64,000 nucleotides of DNA, taken from NCBI RefSeq assembly GCF_007197755.1, contig NZ_CP041636.1, positions 310,001 through 374,000 of the forward strand, in the 5' to 3' direction. This document shows positions 16,778 through 25,255 of the stretch, in pieces. Source of the DNA: Ferrovibrio terrae. Lineage in GTDB: Bacteria; Pseudomonadota; Alphaproteobacteria; Ferrovibrionales; Ferrovibrionaceae. The notes below the pieces were generated by a model. The model did not search any database and was not told the origin of the DNA. It saw only the letters and a program-made list of their open reading frames with translations. Made by a program: the position numbers and the translations under genes. The stretch's first letter is position 1; each line of letters begins with the position of its first letter.

Positions 16778-17680
16778 TTACCCCTTGCTTTGGCCCTCAG
16801 GCAGGAACCGCGCGCGTTCCTCGCGGAAGCGGCGCACCAGGAATTCGCGGCAGGTGACAATGCGGCGCACGGATGCTGATTCCGGATGGCTCAGCAGATA
16901 GTAGCTGCGGCGGAACGACACCTCGGGCAGCACGCGCACCAGATCCGCTTCGCCGTTGACGGCGAAATCATGCAGGATGCCGATGCCGGTGCCGGCGCGC
17001 ACCGCTTCGAGCTGGCCGACCACGCTGGCGCAGCGGAATTTGCGGCCCGGCGATTTCTCCAGCAGCGCGCCGTAATCCAGCGCCGCGGAATACGCCATGT
17101 CCTCGACGCCGGCGACCAGCACATGGGCCGCGAGATCAGCGCTCTCTGCCGGTACGCCTTCGCGTTTCAGGTAGTCGCGCGCGGCATAAAGCCCGAGCGA
17201 ATAATCGGCCAGCTTTGACACCACCAGGCGGCCATCGGCCGGCGGCTCAAGCACGATGGCGAGATCGGCCTCGCGGCGCGACAGCGAGAAAATGCGCGGC
17301 AGCGGCACCAGTTCGACCACCAGCCCGGGATGCAGCGCCACCAGCGCGCCGAGCTCGGCGGCGAGGAAGCAGTTGCCCAGACCATCCGGCGCGCCGATCC
17401 GCACCGTGCCGGCCACTTCGGCAGTGACGTCGCGCAGCTCTTCGGAAATCCCCAGCACGGCCGTCTCGAGCCGCTCCGCCACCTCGAGCAGGCGCTCGCC
17501 CGCCGCCGTCAGGGTCGAGCCGGCCGGCCGGCGGCTGAACAGCTGGCTGCCCAGCGACTCCTCCAGCGCATCCAGCCGGCGCGACACCGTGGCGTGGTTG
17601 AGCCCGAGCTTTTTGCCCGCCGACAGCAGCTGACCTTCGCGGGCGACCGCCAGAAAAACCCTCAGATGATCCCAGTCCAT
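16778..17680 (-). CDS. LysR-family transcriptional regulator
   Basis: 300-aa LTTR. The winged helix-turn-helix is residues 1-60 (MDWDHLRVFLAVAREG, then LGLNHATVSRRLDALE), and the effector-binding domain follows with GTVRIGAPDGLGN. The start at 17680 is chosen over the in-frame ATG at 17695 because AAGGTGAG sits just before it. It is divergent from mmsA across about 130 bp, the classic LTTR arrangement, so mmsA is its probable target; a coinducer cannot be inferred. Confidence 0.85.
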   Translation of the reverse strand: MDWDHLRVFLAVAREGQLLSAGKKLGLNHATVSRRLDALEESLGSQLFSRRPAGSTLTAAGERLLEVAERLETAVLGISEELRDVTAEVAGTVRIGAPDGLGNCFLAAELGALVALHPGLVVELVPLPRIFSLSRREADLAIVLEPPADGRLVVSKLADYSLGLYAARDYLKREGVPAESADLAAHVLVAGVEDMAYSAALDYGALLEKSPGRKFRCASVVGQLEAVRAGTGIGILHDFAVNGEADLVRVLPEVSFRRSYYLLSHPESASVRRIVTCREFLVRRFREERARFLPEGQSKG

Positions 17681-17811
17681 CTCACCTTGGCCCATGATCC
17701 GGCTCTAAACTTCAATTTCTGCACAATTGTTTCTGTTAATTTGACGTTGCTGTGCATTTCTTAATGCTGAAACACTTCCGGCCTTCCGTCAAACCCTTCC
17801 GGAGTCGCCAG

Positions 17812-19308
17812 ATGGCCAATCTCATCCCCCATTTCATCAATGGCCGTCTCGTGCCGGGCACCGGTCGCACCGCGCCGGTGTTCAATCCGGCGACCGGCGC
17901 GCAGTCGGGAGAGGTCAGCCTCGCCACCGCCGCCGAGGTCCGCGCCGCCGTCCAGGCCGCCGCTGCCGTGGCCGATGACTGGGCCGCGACCACGCCGCTG
18001 AAGCGCGGCCGCATCCTGAACGCTTTCCTGCGCATCCTGGACGAACGCATCGACGAGCTTGCTGCTGTCATCACCGCCGAACACGGCAAGGTGCTGTCGG
18101 ACGCCAGGGGCGAGATCCAGCGCGGCATGGAAGTGGTGGAATTCGCCACCGCCGCGCCGCAGCTGCTGAAGAGCGAGATGACCGAGAATGTCGGCACGCG
18201 CATCGACAGCTTTGCGCTGCGCCAGCCGCTCGGCGTCGTCGCCGGCATCACCCCGTTCAATTTTCCCGCCATGGTGCCGATGTGGATGTTCCCGGTCGCG
18301 CTGGCCTGCGGCAACTGCTTCATCCTCAAGCCGTCGGAGCGCGATCCATCCGCCTCGCTGCTGCTGGCGCAGTGGCTGAAGGAAGCCGGACTGCCGGACG
18401 GCGTGTTCAGCGTGATCCAGGGTGACAAGGATGCCGTCGATGCCCTGCTGCACGACCCGGATATCCAGGCGATCAGCTTCGTCGGCTCGACGCCGATCGC
18501 GCGCTACATCTATGAAACCGCCGCGCGCACCGGCAAGCGCTGCCAGGCCTTGGGCGGCGCCAAGAACCACATGATCGTGATGCCCGATGCCGATCTGGAC
18601 CAGGCGGTGGATGCGCTGATGGGCGCGGCCTATGGCTCGGCCGGCGAGCGCTGCATGGCGATCTCGGTGGCGGTGCCGGTGGGTGAGGCCACCGCCAATG
18701 CGCTGATGGCCAAGCTGGAGCCAAAGGTGCGCGCGCTGCGCGTCGGCCCCGGCACCGATCCGGAAGCCGAGATGGGCCCGCTGGTGACGCGCCAGCATCT
18801 CGACAAGGTACGCGGCTATATCGATGCCGGCGTGGCCGAGGGCGCCAAGCTGGTGGTGGATGGCCGCGGGTTGAAGCTGCAGGGCTATGAGCAGGGCAAC
18901 TTCATCGGCGGCACGCTGTTCGACCACGTGACCACCGACATGACGATCTACAGGGAAGAGATCTTCGGCCCGGTTCTGGCCGTGGCGCGCGCCGACAGCT
19001 ACGCCACGGCGGCGAAGTGGATCAACGAGCATGAATTCGGCAACGGCACCGCGATCTTCACGCGCGATGGCGATGCCGCACGCGAATTCGCGCATCAGAT
19101 CAAGGTCGGCATGGTGGGCATCAATGTGCCGATCCCGGTGCCGATGGCCTTCCATTCCTTCGGCGGCTGGAAGTCGTCGCTGTTCGGCGACCTGCATATG
19201 CATGGCCCCGAAGGCGTGCGCTTCTATTCGCGGCTCAAGACGATCACCAGCCGCTGGCCGACCGGCATCCGCGCCGGGGCCGAGTTCGTCATGCCGACGA
19301 TGAAATAG
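17812..19308 (+). CDS. mmsA: CoA-acylating methylmalonate-semialdehyde dehydrogenase
   Basis: 498-aa aldehyde dehydrogenase superfamily enzyme that converts (methyl)malonate semialdehyde to propionyl-CoA or acetyl-CoA with NAD in valine, inositol, pyrimidine or beta-alanine catabolism. The opening [10 protein letters not shown], the [16 protein letters not shown] block specific to this subfamily, and [11 protein letters not shown] with catalytic Cys281 support the call. Start at 17812 follows GGAG at 17801; in-frame codons upstream lack a ribosome site. Divergent LysR gene likely regulates it. Downstream the strand changes to the tRNA. Confidence 0.92.
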   Translation: MANLIPHFINGRLVPGTGRTAPVFNPATGAQSGEVSLATAAEVRAAVQAAAAVADDWAATTPLKRGRILNAFLRILDERIDELAAVITAEHGKVLSDARGEIQRGMEVVEFATAAPQLLKSEMTENVGTRIDSFALRQPLGVVAGITPFNFPAMVPMWMFPVALACGNCFILKPSERDPSASLLLAQWLKEAGLPDGVFSVIQGDKDAVDALLHDPDIQAISFVGSTPIARYIYETAARTGKRCQALGGAKNHMIVMPDADLDQAVDALMGAAYGSAGERCMAISVAVPVGEATANALMAKLEPKVRALRVGPGTDPEAEMGPLVTRQHLDKVRGYIDAGVAEGAKLVVDGRGLKLQGYEQGNFIGGTLFDHVTTDMTIYREEIFGPVLAVARADSYATAAKWINEHEFGNGTAIFTRDGDAAREFAHQIKVGMVGINVPIPVPMAFHSFGGWKSSLFGDLHMHGPEGVRFYSRLKTITSRWPTGIRAGAEFVMPTMK

Positions 19309-19390
19309 GCCGGACGACATGGCAGACCCGCCCTGGTCCCATCGAGGGGGCCGGGGCGGCGGTATCGCCAACGTAAGCCATTGGAAAGAT

Positions 19391-19467
<77 letters not shown>

Positions 19468-19540
19468 GGGGGTCTGGACGGGCCGGACCTTAACCGAGCC
19501 AACGGGTTGCGCGCAAGGCTGGCCGGGCGCCGGCTGCCGC

Positions 19541-19660
19541 TTCGTTTTGCTTCGCAGCGGTTCGTGGATGTTCGTACGGGTTCGTGGCGGTTCGCTGGCG
19601 TTCGTGAGCGTTCGCGGCGGTTCGTGGGTGTTCGTGAGCGTTCGTGGGAGTTCATTCGCC
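19541..19660. repeat. 12-copy 10-bp tandem repeat (TTCGTGNNNG) on the 5' side of tRNA-Arg
   Basis: Twelve consecutive 10-bp units, each starting TTC(G/A) and most of the form TTCGTGNGNG, fill 19541-19660 with no insertion or deletion. Unit length is close to one DNA helical turn. The array starts 74 bp upstream of the tRNA 5' end. Since 10 is not a multiple of 3 and stop-free frames arise on both strands as a by-product, it is more likely a structural or slippage repeat than coding sequence. Terminal copies are the most degenerate. Confidence 0.85.
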
Positions 19661-19717
19661 TCCTCCCTGTCCATCGCATGACGATACTCGCGCGACGCGC
19701 GATCAGCGGCGGCGCGC

Positions 19718-20314
19718 CTAATGTTTGCGCGGTGGCCTGACCGGAGCGCGGATCAGCAGCGGCGCACCGTTACGGTCGGTCAACTTTCCTTCACCCCGAT
19801 AATCGAGAATGTTGCGCAGGAACGTGAAGGCCAGCTCATAGGCATGCTCCGGCCATTCGGAACGGATCGCATTGTCGAACCCATGGAGCGAGCAGCGCGT
19901 GCGGCAGGTCCATTCGCCATGATCGGCGCGCTCGGGCGGCTGCACCTCGGCAGTAAAATCCGTCAGTACGCCATTGTGCAGGCAGCGGCCGAGAAAGCGC
20001 GCGGGCGCGAAACAGGGAATACCGAACTCATCCATCACCGGCACGGGAATGCCAGCCGCATTGCCTGCGGCATCGCAGACCTCGAAGCCGAGCCCGTACG
20101 TGTTGAAACGCAGGAAGGCGGCGGCCTTCGAGTAGGCCCATTCGGGATAGCGCGAGCGGAACTGCCCGCCGCCGCCGATGAGCGGACAGGAGAAACTGCA
20201 GAGATAGTCGTCCGTGCCGTCATCGGCGGCGACCGGCGCACCGACCTCGCCAGTCAGCGGCCGGGTGATGCCATCGGGATAGCGGGCGACGAGGGAGAAG
20301 GCGAAGGCTTTCAT
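19718..20314 (-). CDS. Hypothetical protein with internal duplication
   Basis: 198-aa soluble protein, family not recognised. It looks like two related halves: the first has CSFSCPLIG...FRSRYPEWAYSKAAAFLR (about residues 38-68) and the second CRTRCSLHG...IRSEWPEHAYELAFTFLR (about residues 136-166), each with a Cys-x3-Cys pair followed by a Pro-Glu-x-Ala-Tyr helix. GAGG lies just upstream of the ATG. It sits between the tRNA/repeat region and the foreign-looking AAA ATPase but has host-like base composition. Function unknown. Confidence 0.65.
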   Translation of the reverse strand: MKAFAFSLVARYPDGITRPLTGEVGAPVAADDGTDDYLCSFSCPLIGGGGQFRSRYPEWAYSKAAAFLRFNTYGLGFEVCDAAGNAAGIPVPVMDEFGIPCFAPARFLGRCLHNGVLTDFTAEVQPPERADHGEWTCRTRCSLHGFDNAIRSEWPEHAYELAFTFLRNILDYRGEGKLTDRNGAPLLIRAPVRPPRKH

Positions 20315-20366
20315 GGGCCCTCACTATAGAACATAACGGGAACTTCCGCAAGGCAATCTTTCTGAG

Positions 20367-22625
20367 CTAATACCCTTTGGCGAGTTCCAATGCCAAAATC
20401 GCATGAGCTTTTATCTCGTCGTGATCAACAGCGGGGGCATTCATATGATGGTATTTAGTACCGAACGAGTTCACAGATTCCAGATCCTGAAGATGCTCAA
20501 ACAGTGCGTGAGCTTGGCCCGCTCCGCGAATGACGCCGATCATTACCCCTAAGGATTTGCTCGACTTGAAATCACCCGGAAAGCGATAGCGCAGATGCGC
20601 TTCTAAGACGGGGCGAACGTTGCCGGCAATTAAGCGTAGTTCACTGCAGGAATCGGTCGCCACAAAATCGGTCAATTCCGCGTGCTGCTTAAAATAAACG
20701 TCCTGTACTTCCTGATAAATGTCCCACTCGCTCATATTGGTTTTGTGTTTTGCTTTTACGAACTGCTGACAAGTAACCGTATGAGCATCGAGAACAGAAT
20801 GCAGTTCGTTGATAAAGAACGCATCGTGGGAGAAGAGAAATAACTGAGCGCATTCTGAACCGAACTTCTTTAGCAGATGCGCAGTCTGTACTCGTCGTGA
20901 CCTATCTTGACTATTAAATGGGTCATCAAACACAACGATCTTCTTAGCCTTATCCGGATCGTTGTCTAATTGGGCCAAGAAAAATGCCAGCGCCAGCGTA
21001 CTCTTGTCTCCTGCCGACAATGTATTTTTGAATGATCGTTGCCCCAAGGGAGTCTCTTCATCTCCCAAATCTACTGGGTGTCCATTAATAAGGAACTGGT
21101 ATTGTGCACTCGGTGTACCTCCGATGTAGTTGTGCAAACTGTTCGCCATCCTGAAATCAGCTGCGAACCTGGTGAGATACTTGTTAATGGAATCTTCGTA
21201 TCGCTTCGTCATACTTTGGAAATAAACATCCAATCTGTTCCTCGCCAATTTCTTCCGTTCATCCAACTCAACCTTCTCGGCCATTAAGGCCTGAAGAGCA
21301 GTGCAGTAAGCGGCCATATCCGGTTCATGTCGCCTTTTCTGCAGATTCAGCAATTTGAATTGCGACCTCAGATCGTCCAAGTTTGCTTTTCTTGTGGCGG
21401 CTTTTAGGTGCTTAATTTTTTCGTTCTTAAGCCCCACCTCTGAGTTATAGGCACCAAGTCTATCGACGAGGTCTCTAATTCCACTTTCGGCTGACCTGTA
21501 ATCACTCCCCAATTCAATTTTACTCAGGGGGTTTTGCAGTTTTCTACGAACGTAATCGAGAGCAATTCTTTGAAAATCGGCTATCACCACAGGATAATCC
21601 GAAATATCCACCTTGCTGTCTTTCACGTCGAGGAACTGTCCCCAAAAACCGATGGCTCTCCCATTTTCGGAATACTCAACTGATATCAACGATACATTTT
21701 GCGGTCCTAGCTGACTCACAAAAGCGAACTCAAGTTTCTGCACTTCATCAATAAATTTGGCATACGCCTCCCCAAAGTAGGCCTTATAAGCATCAATCAG
21801 GGAAAGCGCTCTTAAACCTTGGCCGCAAAATGGGCACTCGTCCTTCTTTATAAAGCTTACACCCGCACGCAACCATCTCTCGCCTTCATGCCCCATCGAA
21901 TGCATCGCAATTCGTGACTTAACTATCCCTTCGGCCTCCTCGGCAATACGATCCAAGGTCGCGGTGACTATTTCGTCTACACCCTCTGGAATTTTTGGAA
22001 CGACCAATTCATTTAGTAAAAAGTTTGCGCTGATCTCGCTTGCTCGCTCGGCAGCTTTAATTTCTATAGCTTTCTCATTCATCAAATCATCGATACTGCC
22101 TACTTTTTCTAACTCTAAGTAGTCGTCGACATTTATCCCGTGCGGTTTGATTTCTTTCTCAAGGTCACGCCGGCGAGATAATATCTCGACATTCTTTTCC
22201 CGAATTGCAGCATCCAAATCATCGACATCTTTCTTGAGAGCGACGCCCGCACGACCGACGATTACCTCCAGTTGCTTGCGCCGATGATCGCGGTCTATGT
22301 AGTCGCCCGCATGAACATTCTCGGATATAAATGCGGAGTCGAAGATGGAAATATTTGGAAGCGTGGCCGACCATGCGCCATCAAATGTAATCGTTCTATC
22401 GTCTGTCAGTATTTTAACTTTGGGCGAAGCATCTCCACCCAAAGTAGCCCGTTCAGTAATATAGGCAGACTCACCTGACGCCAGAGACCTTAAGACGGCG
22501 CAGACTGTTGTTTTGCCGCATCCGTTGGACGCAAAAAATAAGTTAAAGCGATTTAACTCGACTCCTTTCTGACTCGCTTTGTGAAAGCGCCCAACATTGG
22601 AAATTTCCGCAATTCTATTGAGCAT
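20367..22625 (-). CDS. AAA family ATPase with CXXC hook, RloC/PrrC-like (AAA_13)
   Basis: 752-aa SMC/Rad50-like ABC ATPase. Walker A NGCGKT at 34-39, coiled-coil stretches about 120-250 and 380-470, a CPFC zinc-hook-like motif at 264-267 between them, signature LSAGDKS at 536-542, Walker B IVVFDD at 563-568 and H-loop His600. Beyond the ATPase, R671-x3-E675 is followed by His706, a spacing close to the Arg/Glu/His anticodon-nuclease triad described for PrrC and RloC. This makes a tRNA-cleaving defence protein plausible but unproven; an OLD/RecF-like DNA-repair ATPase is the alternative. Codon use is visibly A+T-richer than its neighbours, suggesting transfer. AAGGAG precedes the start. Confidence 0.75.
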   Translation of the reverse strand: MLNRIAEISNVGRFHKASQKGVELNRFNLFFASNGCGKTTVCAVLRSLASGESAYITERATLGGDASPKVKILTDDRTITFDGAWSATLPNISIFDSAFISENVHAGDYIDRDHRRKQLEVIVGRAGVALKKDVDDLDAAIREKNVEILSRRRDLEKEIKPHGINVDDYLELEKVGSIDDLMNEKAIEIKAAERASEISANFLLNELVVPKIPEGVDEIVTATLDRIAEEAEGIVKSRIAMHSMGHEGERWLRAGVSFIKKDECPFCGQGLRALSLIDAYKAYFGEAYAKFIDEVQKLEFAFVSQLGPQNVSLISVEYSENGRAIGFWGQFLDVKDSKVDISDYPVVIADFQRIALDYVRRKLQNPLSKIELGSDYRSAESGIRDLVDRLGAYNSEVGLKNEKIKHLKAATRKANLDDLRSQFKLLNLQKRRHEPDMAAYCTALQALMAEKVELDERKKLARNRLDVYFQSMTKRYEDSINKYLTRFAADFRMANSLHNYIGGTPSAQYQFLINGHPVDLGDEETPLGQRSFKNTLSAGDKSTLALAFFLAQLDNDPDKAKKIVVFDDPFNSQDRSRRVQTAHLLKKFGSECAQLFLFSHDAFFINELHSVLDAHTVTCQQFVKAKHKTNMSEWDIYQEVQDVYFKQHAELTDFVATDSCSELRLIAGNVRPVLEAHLRYRFPGDFKSSKSLGVMIGVIRGAGQAHALFEHLQDLESVNSFGTKYHHMNAPAVDHDEIKAHAILALELAKGY

Positions 22626-22862
22626 GCCGTTCCCCTTCTCCTTTTACCCACAAGGCTAAGGCATAGAAGCGGCAACACGCCAGATGATTACCATGGTATG
22701 CTATCTTATGCTGCCCCCGCGTTGGGGCGAGGAGGTCAACAAGATCGGTGTTTTGCGTGGGCAGGCTGGGATCGTCAGCATGCCGCCGAAGTGTATCGGC
22801 CCTGACTATAATTCAAGCGCAGGGCTACCGACCTAACAGTCCCGCGTAGAACGCACCCGCCC
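22626..22862. other. Intergenic stretch upstream of the AAA ATPase, no gene recognised
   Basis: About 240 bp without a supportable gene. The left end carries the ATPase ribosome site. The remainder is mixed in composition, includes an A+T-rich patch near 22680-22715, and marks the right boundary between the A+T-rich gene and host-like DNA. I saw no integrase fragment, direct repeat or terminator I could defend. Confidence 0.4.
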
Positions 22863-23771
22863 CTATGCCTTCGCCGCCTCGTCCATCAGCAGATCGAGCG
22901 GCGTGCCGCCGAACACATGTTCCTCGGTCAGCGTCGCCATCAGGTTCATCGCGCCGTAGAAGTGCAGGAAATAACAGTTCTGCAATTCGCGGCGCACCAG
23001 ATAATGCGCCATCCGGATGATCGACGGATGCAGGTGTTTCGGCTGGTTATCCCAGATGAGGATCTCGGGCACATAGAGCAGCAGCGTTTCCTGGATGCCC
23101 CAGTTGAACCTGGTGTTGAGCAGATGGCCGAGATCGCGTTCGATGATCTCATGCGACAGCAGCGGCTGTTCGTAGAGCCGGGCGCCCGCATCCTCGCCGT
23201 CATAGCAGTGCAGGAACAGATCCCGGTGATGCCTGGGCGACACCACCAGCACGCCGGTGTTGAACATGATGTCGTGCTCAGGGACATTGTGGTCCCGGTA
23301 GTTCTTTCTGATTTCCTGCTCCCACACCATGTCCTCGGCATCGGGCAGGAACTGCGCGTTATGCAGGCGCTCGAGATAGATCATGCGTTCGGCGCTTGAA
23401 CTGCGCGCGCCGGCCACGGCGAGGCTGATCTTTTCCGGCGGACCGGACGAGGCCACGATGTCCTGCGCCTCGGGGCCGATGATGATATCGGAATCGATCC
23501 AGACAATGCGCTCATACTGCGCCGACCAGGGCTGGCTCAGGATCAGCAGCTTCTGCCAGGCCGGTGAGCGCGCCTGCGCCCTGCTGCCGGTATCGAGCGG
23601 CTGGCTGATGATGATCACATCGTAATCGAAAGTCCGGGCATAGCGGAGCCAGGAGGCCCGGCACAGGCGCAGCCAGGTGGCGATGTAATTCGGGCCGATA
23701 ATGAGGGTGACGATGGCCGTCTTGCGCCCGGTATGGGGAACCACGCTCTCGGGCGTATCCAGTACGAACAT
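22863..23771 (-). CDS. Glycosyltransferase with DXD motif (GT34/nucleotide-diphospho-sugar type)
   Basis: 302-aa GT-A-like protein. TAIVTLIIGPNY begins the nucleotide-binding fold, YERIVWIDSDIII holds the metal-binding DSD, and MFNTGVLVVSPRHHRDLF resembles the GMA12/MNN10-type galactosyl/mannosyltransferase core. The start at 23771 is selected because AGAAGGG lies about 11 nt upstream; an in-frame extension to 23837 encodes a basic low-quality tail. It stands alone, 89 bp downstream of the ABC ATPase, and its glycan target is unknown. Confidence 0.68.
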   Translation of the reverse strand: MFVLDTPESVVPHTGRKTAIVTLIIGPNYIATWLRLCRASWLRYARTFDYDVIIISQPLDTGSRAQARSPAWQKLLILSQPWSAQYERIVWIDSDIIIGPEAQDIVASSGPPEKISLAVAGARSSSAERMIYLERLHNAQFLPDAEDMVWEQEIRKNYRDHNVPEHDIMFNTGVLVVSPRHHRDLFLHCYDGEDAGARLYEQPLLSHEIIERDLGHLLNTRFNWGIQETLLLYVPEILIWDNQPKHLHPSIIRMAHYLVRRELQNCYFLHFYGAMNLMATLTEEHVFGGTPLDLLMDEAAKA

Positions 23772-23859
23772 GGGACGGCGCACCCTTCTGGTGGCTGGCT
23801 TCCGGCCCTTCTTGCCAGAGCGGCAGAAGCCCTGCAACGGATTTGTCGGCCGGGCCGCG

Positions 23860-24834
23860 TCAGGCCGCGCGGCTGCGCGTCAGTTCGAGGAACAGGTCTT
23901 CAAGGTCGGCGTCCTGCGTGGTGAGGTCGTGGATCGCCAGCCCGGCCGCCTGCAGTTTGGCCAGCAGGCTGCCGAACGGCATCTGGCTCGGGCGATACTG
24001 CAGCCGCAGCCGGCGCGGGCCGACCAGTTCGGCATCCAGACCCGCCAATGCCGGCGGGATCGCGGCGAGATCGGCCTCAAGCGTGACGACCACATCCTTG
24101 CGGTCCATGCGTGCCAGCAGTTTTGGCGTCGCGTCATGCGCCACGATACGCCCGTGGTTGACGATGGCGATATGATCGCACAAAGCCTCGGCCTCTTCGA
24201 GGTAATGCGTGGTCAGCACCACGGTGGTGCCGCGCGCATTGAGCTGCCGCACATAGGCCCAGAGCTGCTGGCGCAGTTCGATGTCGACGCCGGCGGTGGG
24301 TTCGTCCAGCACCAGCACCGGCGGGGTATGCACCAGCGCCTTGCCGACCAGCAGGCGACGCCGCATGCCGCCCGACAGCGTGCGCGCGTAGGAATTCGCC
24401 TTGTCGGTGAGGCCCAGCGCCGCCAGAATCTCGTCGCTGCGCCGTTCGGCCTTCGGCACGCCGTAGAGGCCGGCCTGGAATTCCAGCGCCTCGCGCGGCG
24501 TGAAAAACGGATCGAGGTTGAGTTCCTGCGGCACCACGCCGATGGCCGCGCGGGCGGCGCGCGTGCTCGTGTCGATATCGTGGCCCCAGACGGCGGCGCT
24601 GCCCGAGGTCTTGGTCACCAGGCCGGCGAGGATATTGATCAGCGTGGATTTGCCAGCGCCGTTCGGGCCAAGCAGACCGAAGAAACTGCCGCGCGGGATA
24701 TCCAGGGTGATGCCATGCAGGGCCGTCTTGGCCTTGTCGCCCTTGCCATAGACCTTGACCAGATCGCGCACGGAAATGGCGGGAACAGCGGCGGAAAGCT
24801 GGCCCAAAACGGACGGAGAATCGGCAGCAGTCAT
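23860..24834 (-). CDS. ABC transporter ATP-binding protein
   Basis: ABC ATPase of about 324 aa of the exporter type: Walker A GPNGAGKS, Q-loop VVPQELNLD, signature LSGGM, Walker B VLVLDEPTAGVD and H-loop TTHYLEEAE, followed by a roughly 80-aa C-terminal domain (VVVTLEADL) seen in DrrA/NodI/YadG-type ATPases. The permease is not adjacent. ATG 24834 is taken as start; an in-frame GTG at 24900 is the alternative, and neither has a strong ribosome site. It is divergent from the zinc-finger gene. Confidence 0.85.
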   Translation of the reverse strand: MTAADSPSVLGQLSAAVPAISVRDLVKVYGKGDKAKTALHGITLDIPRGSFFGLLGPNGAGKSTLINILAGLVTKTSGSAAVWGHDIDTSTRAARAAIGVVPQELNLDPFFTPREALEFQAGLYGVPKAERRSDEILAALGLTDKANSYARTLSGGMRRRLLVGKALVHTPPVLVLDEPTAGVDIELRQQLWAYVRQLNARGTTVVLTTHYLEEAEALCDHIAIVNHGRIVAHDATPKLLARMDRKDVVVTLEADLAAIPPALAGLDAELVGPRRLRLQYRPSQMPFGSLLAKLQAAGLAIHDLTTQDADLEDLFLELTRSRAA

Positions 24835-24966
24835 GGCGCGGCCTGTGGCGTTTTGCCCCTGTAGGGCTGGCGTGGCGGACGGTGCTGCGGTAGGTATCAC
24901 TTCAGGCCTTGGGGGTCAAACCCGGGGCCTTGAGACCGCTTTCTGGCAGCCCATCCGGAGACACCC

Positions 24967-25155
24967 ATGCAGGCCAAGACTTCTGCTCCCGAAACCATCA
25001 CCGTGGAAAGCCCGGTCGTGGCCTGCGACGGCGGCGGCGGTGCGCTGGGCCATCCGCGCGTCTATCTGAACATGGGCGACAAGACCGAGATTGACTGCCC
25101 CTATTGCGGCCGCGCCTATGTGCTGAAGGCCGGCGCGCACGGCCACGGTCACTAA
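24967..25155 (+). CDS. Zinc-finger domain protein (NDUFS6-like, zf-CHCC)
   Basis: 62-aa protein with the zf-CHCC pattern: a Cys in VACDGGGG, a His in GHPRVYL, then CPYCGR (two Cys) followed by YVL. The family contains the NDUFS6 zinc-binding accessory subunit of complex I and small alphaproteobacterial homologues. It ends with a His-rich tail (HGHGH). Together with the ABC ATPase and polA this order is, to my knowledge, common in alphaproteobacteria. Confidence 0.85.
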   Translation: MQAKTSAPETITVESPVVACDGGGGALGHPRVYLNMGDKTEIDCPYCGRAYVLKAGAHGHGH

Positions 25156-25164
25156 ACCACCCTC

Positions 25165-25190
25165 GTCATCCCTGCGAAAGCGGGGATCCA
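25165..25190. repeat. REP-like palindrome upstream of polA
   Basis: GTCATCCCTGCGAAAGCGGGGATCCA: an 8-bp stem (one G-T pair) around GAAA. It has the GTCAT...ATCCA framing of the REP-like elements downstream of polA. It lies 66-91 bp upstream of the polA start. Confidence 0.6.
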
Positions 25191-25255
25191 GTCGCCGTCG
25201 ACAGCACGCTCCTTCCGGGGACGACGAAACAGAGACTTTCGGAGAGCGTCTTTCA

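Noticed and set aside
19541-19660. CRISPR array
   Set aside because: Units are 10 bp, directly contiguous and have no spacers; no cas genes are present.
22581-22805. Small plus-strand open frame upstream of the AAA ATPase
   Set aside because: Overlaps the ATPase N-terminus on the opposite strand, lacks a ribosome site and has no recognisable product.
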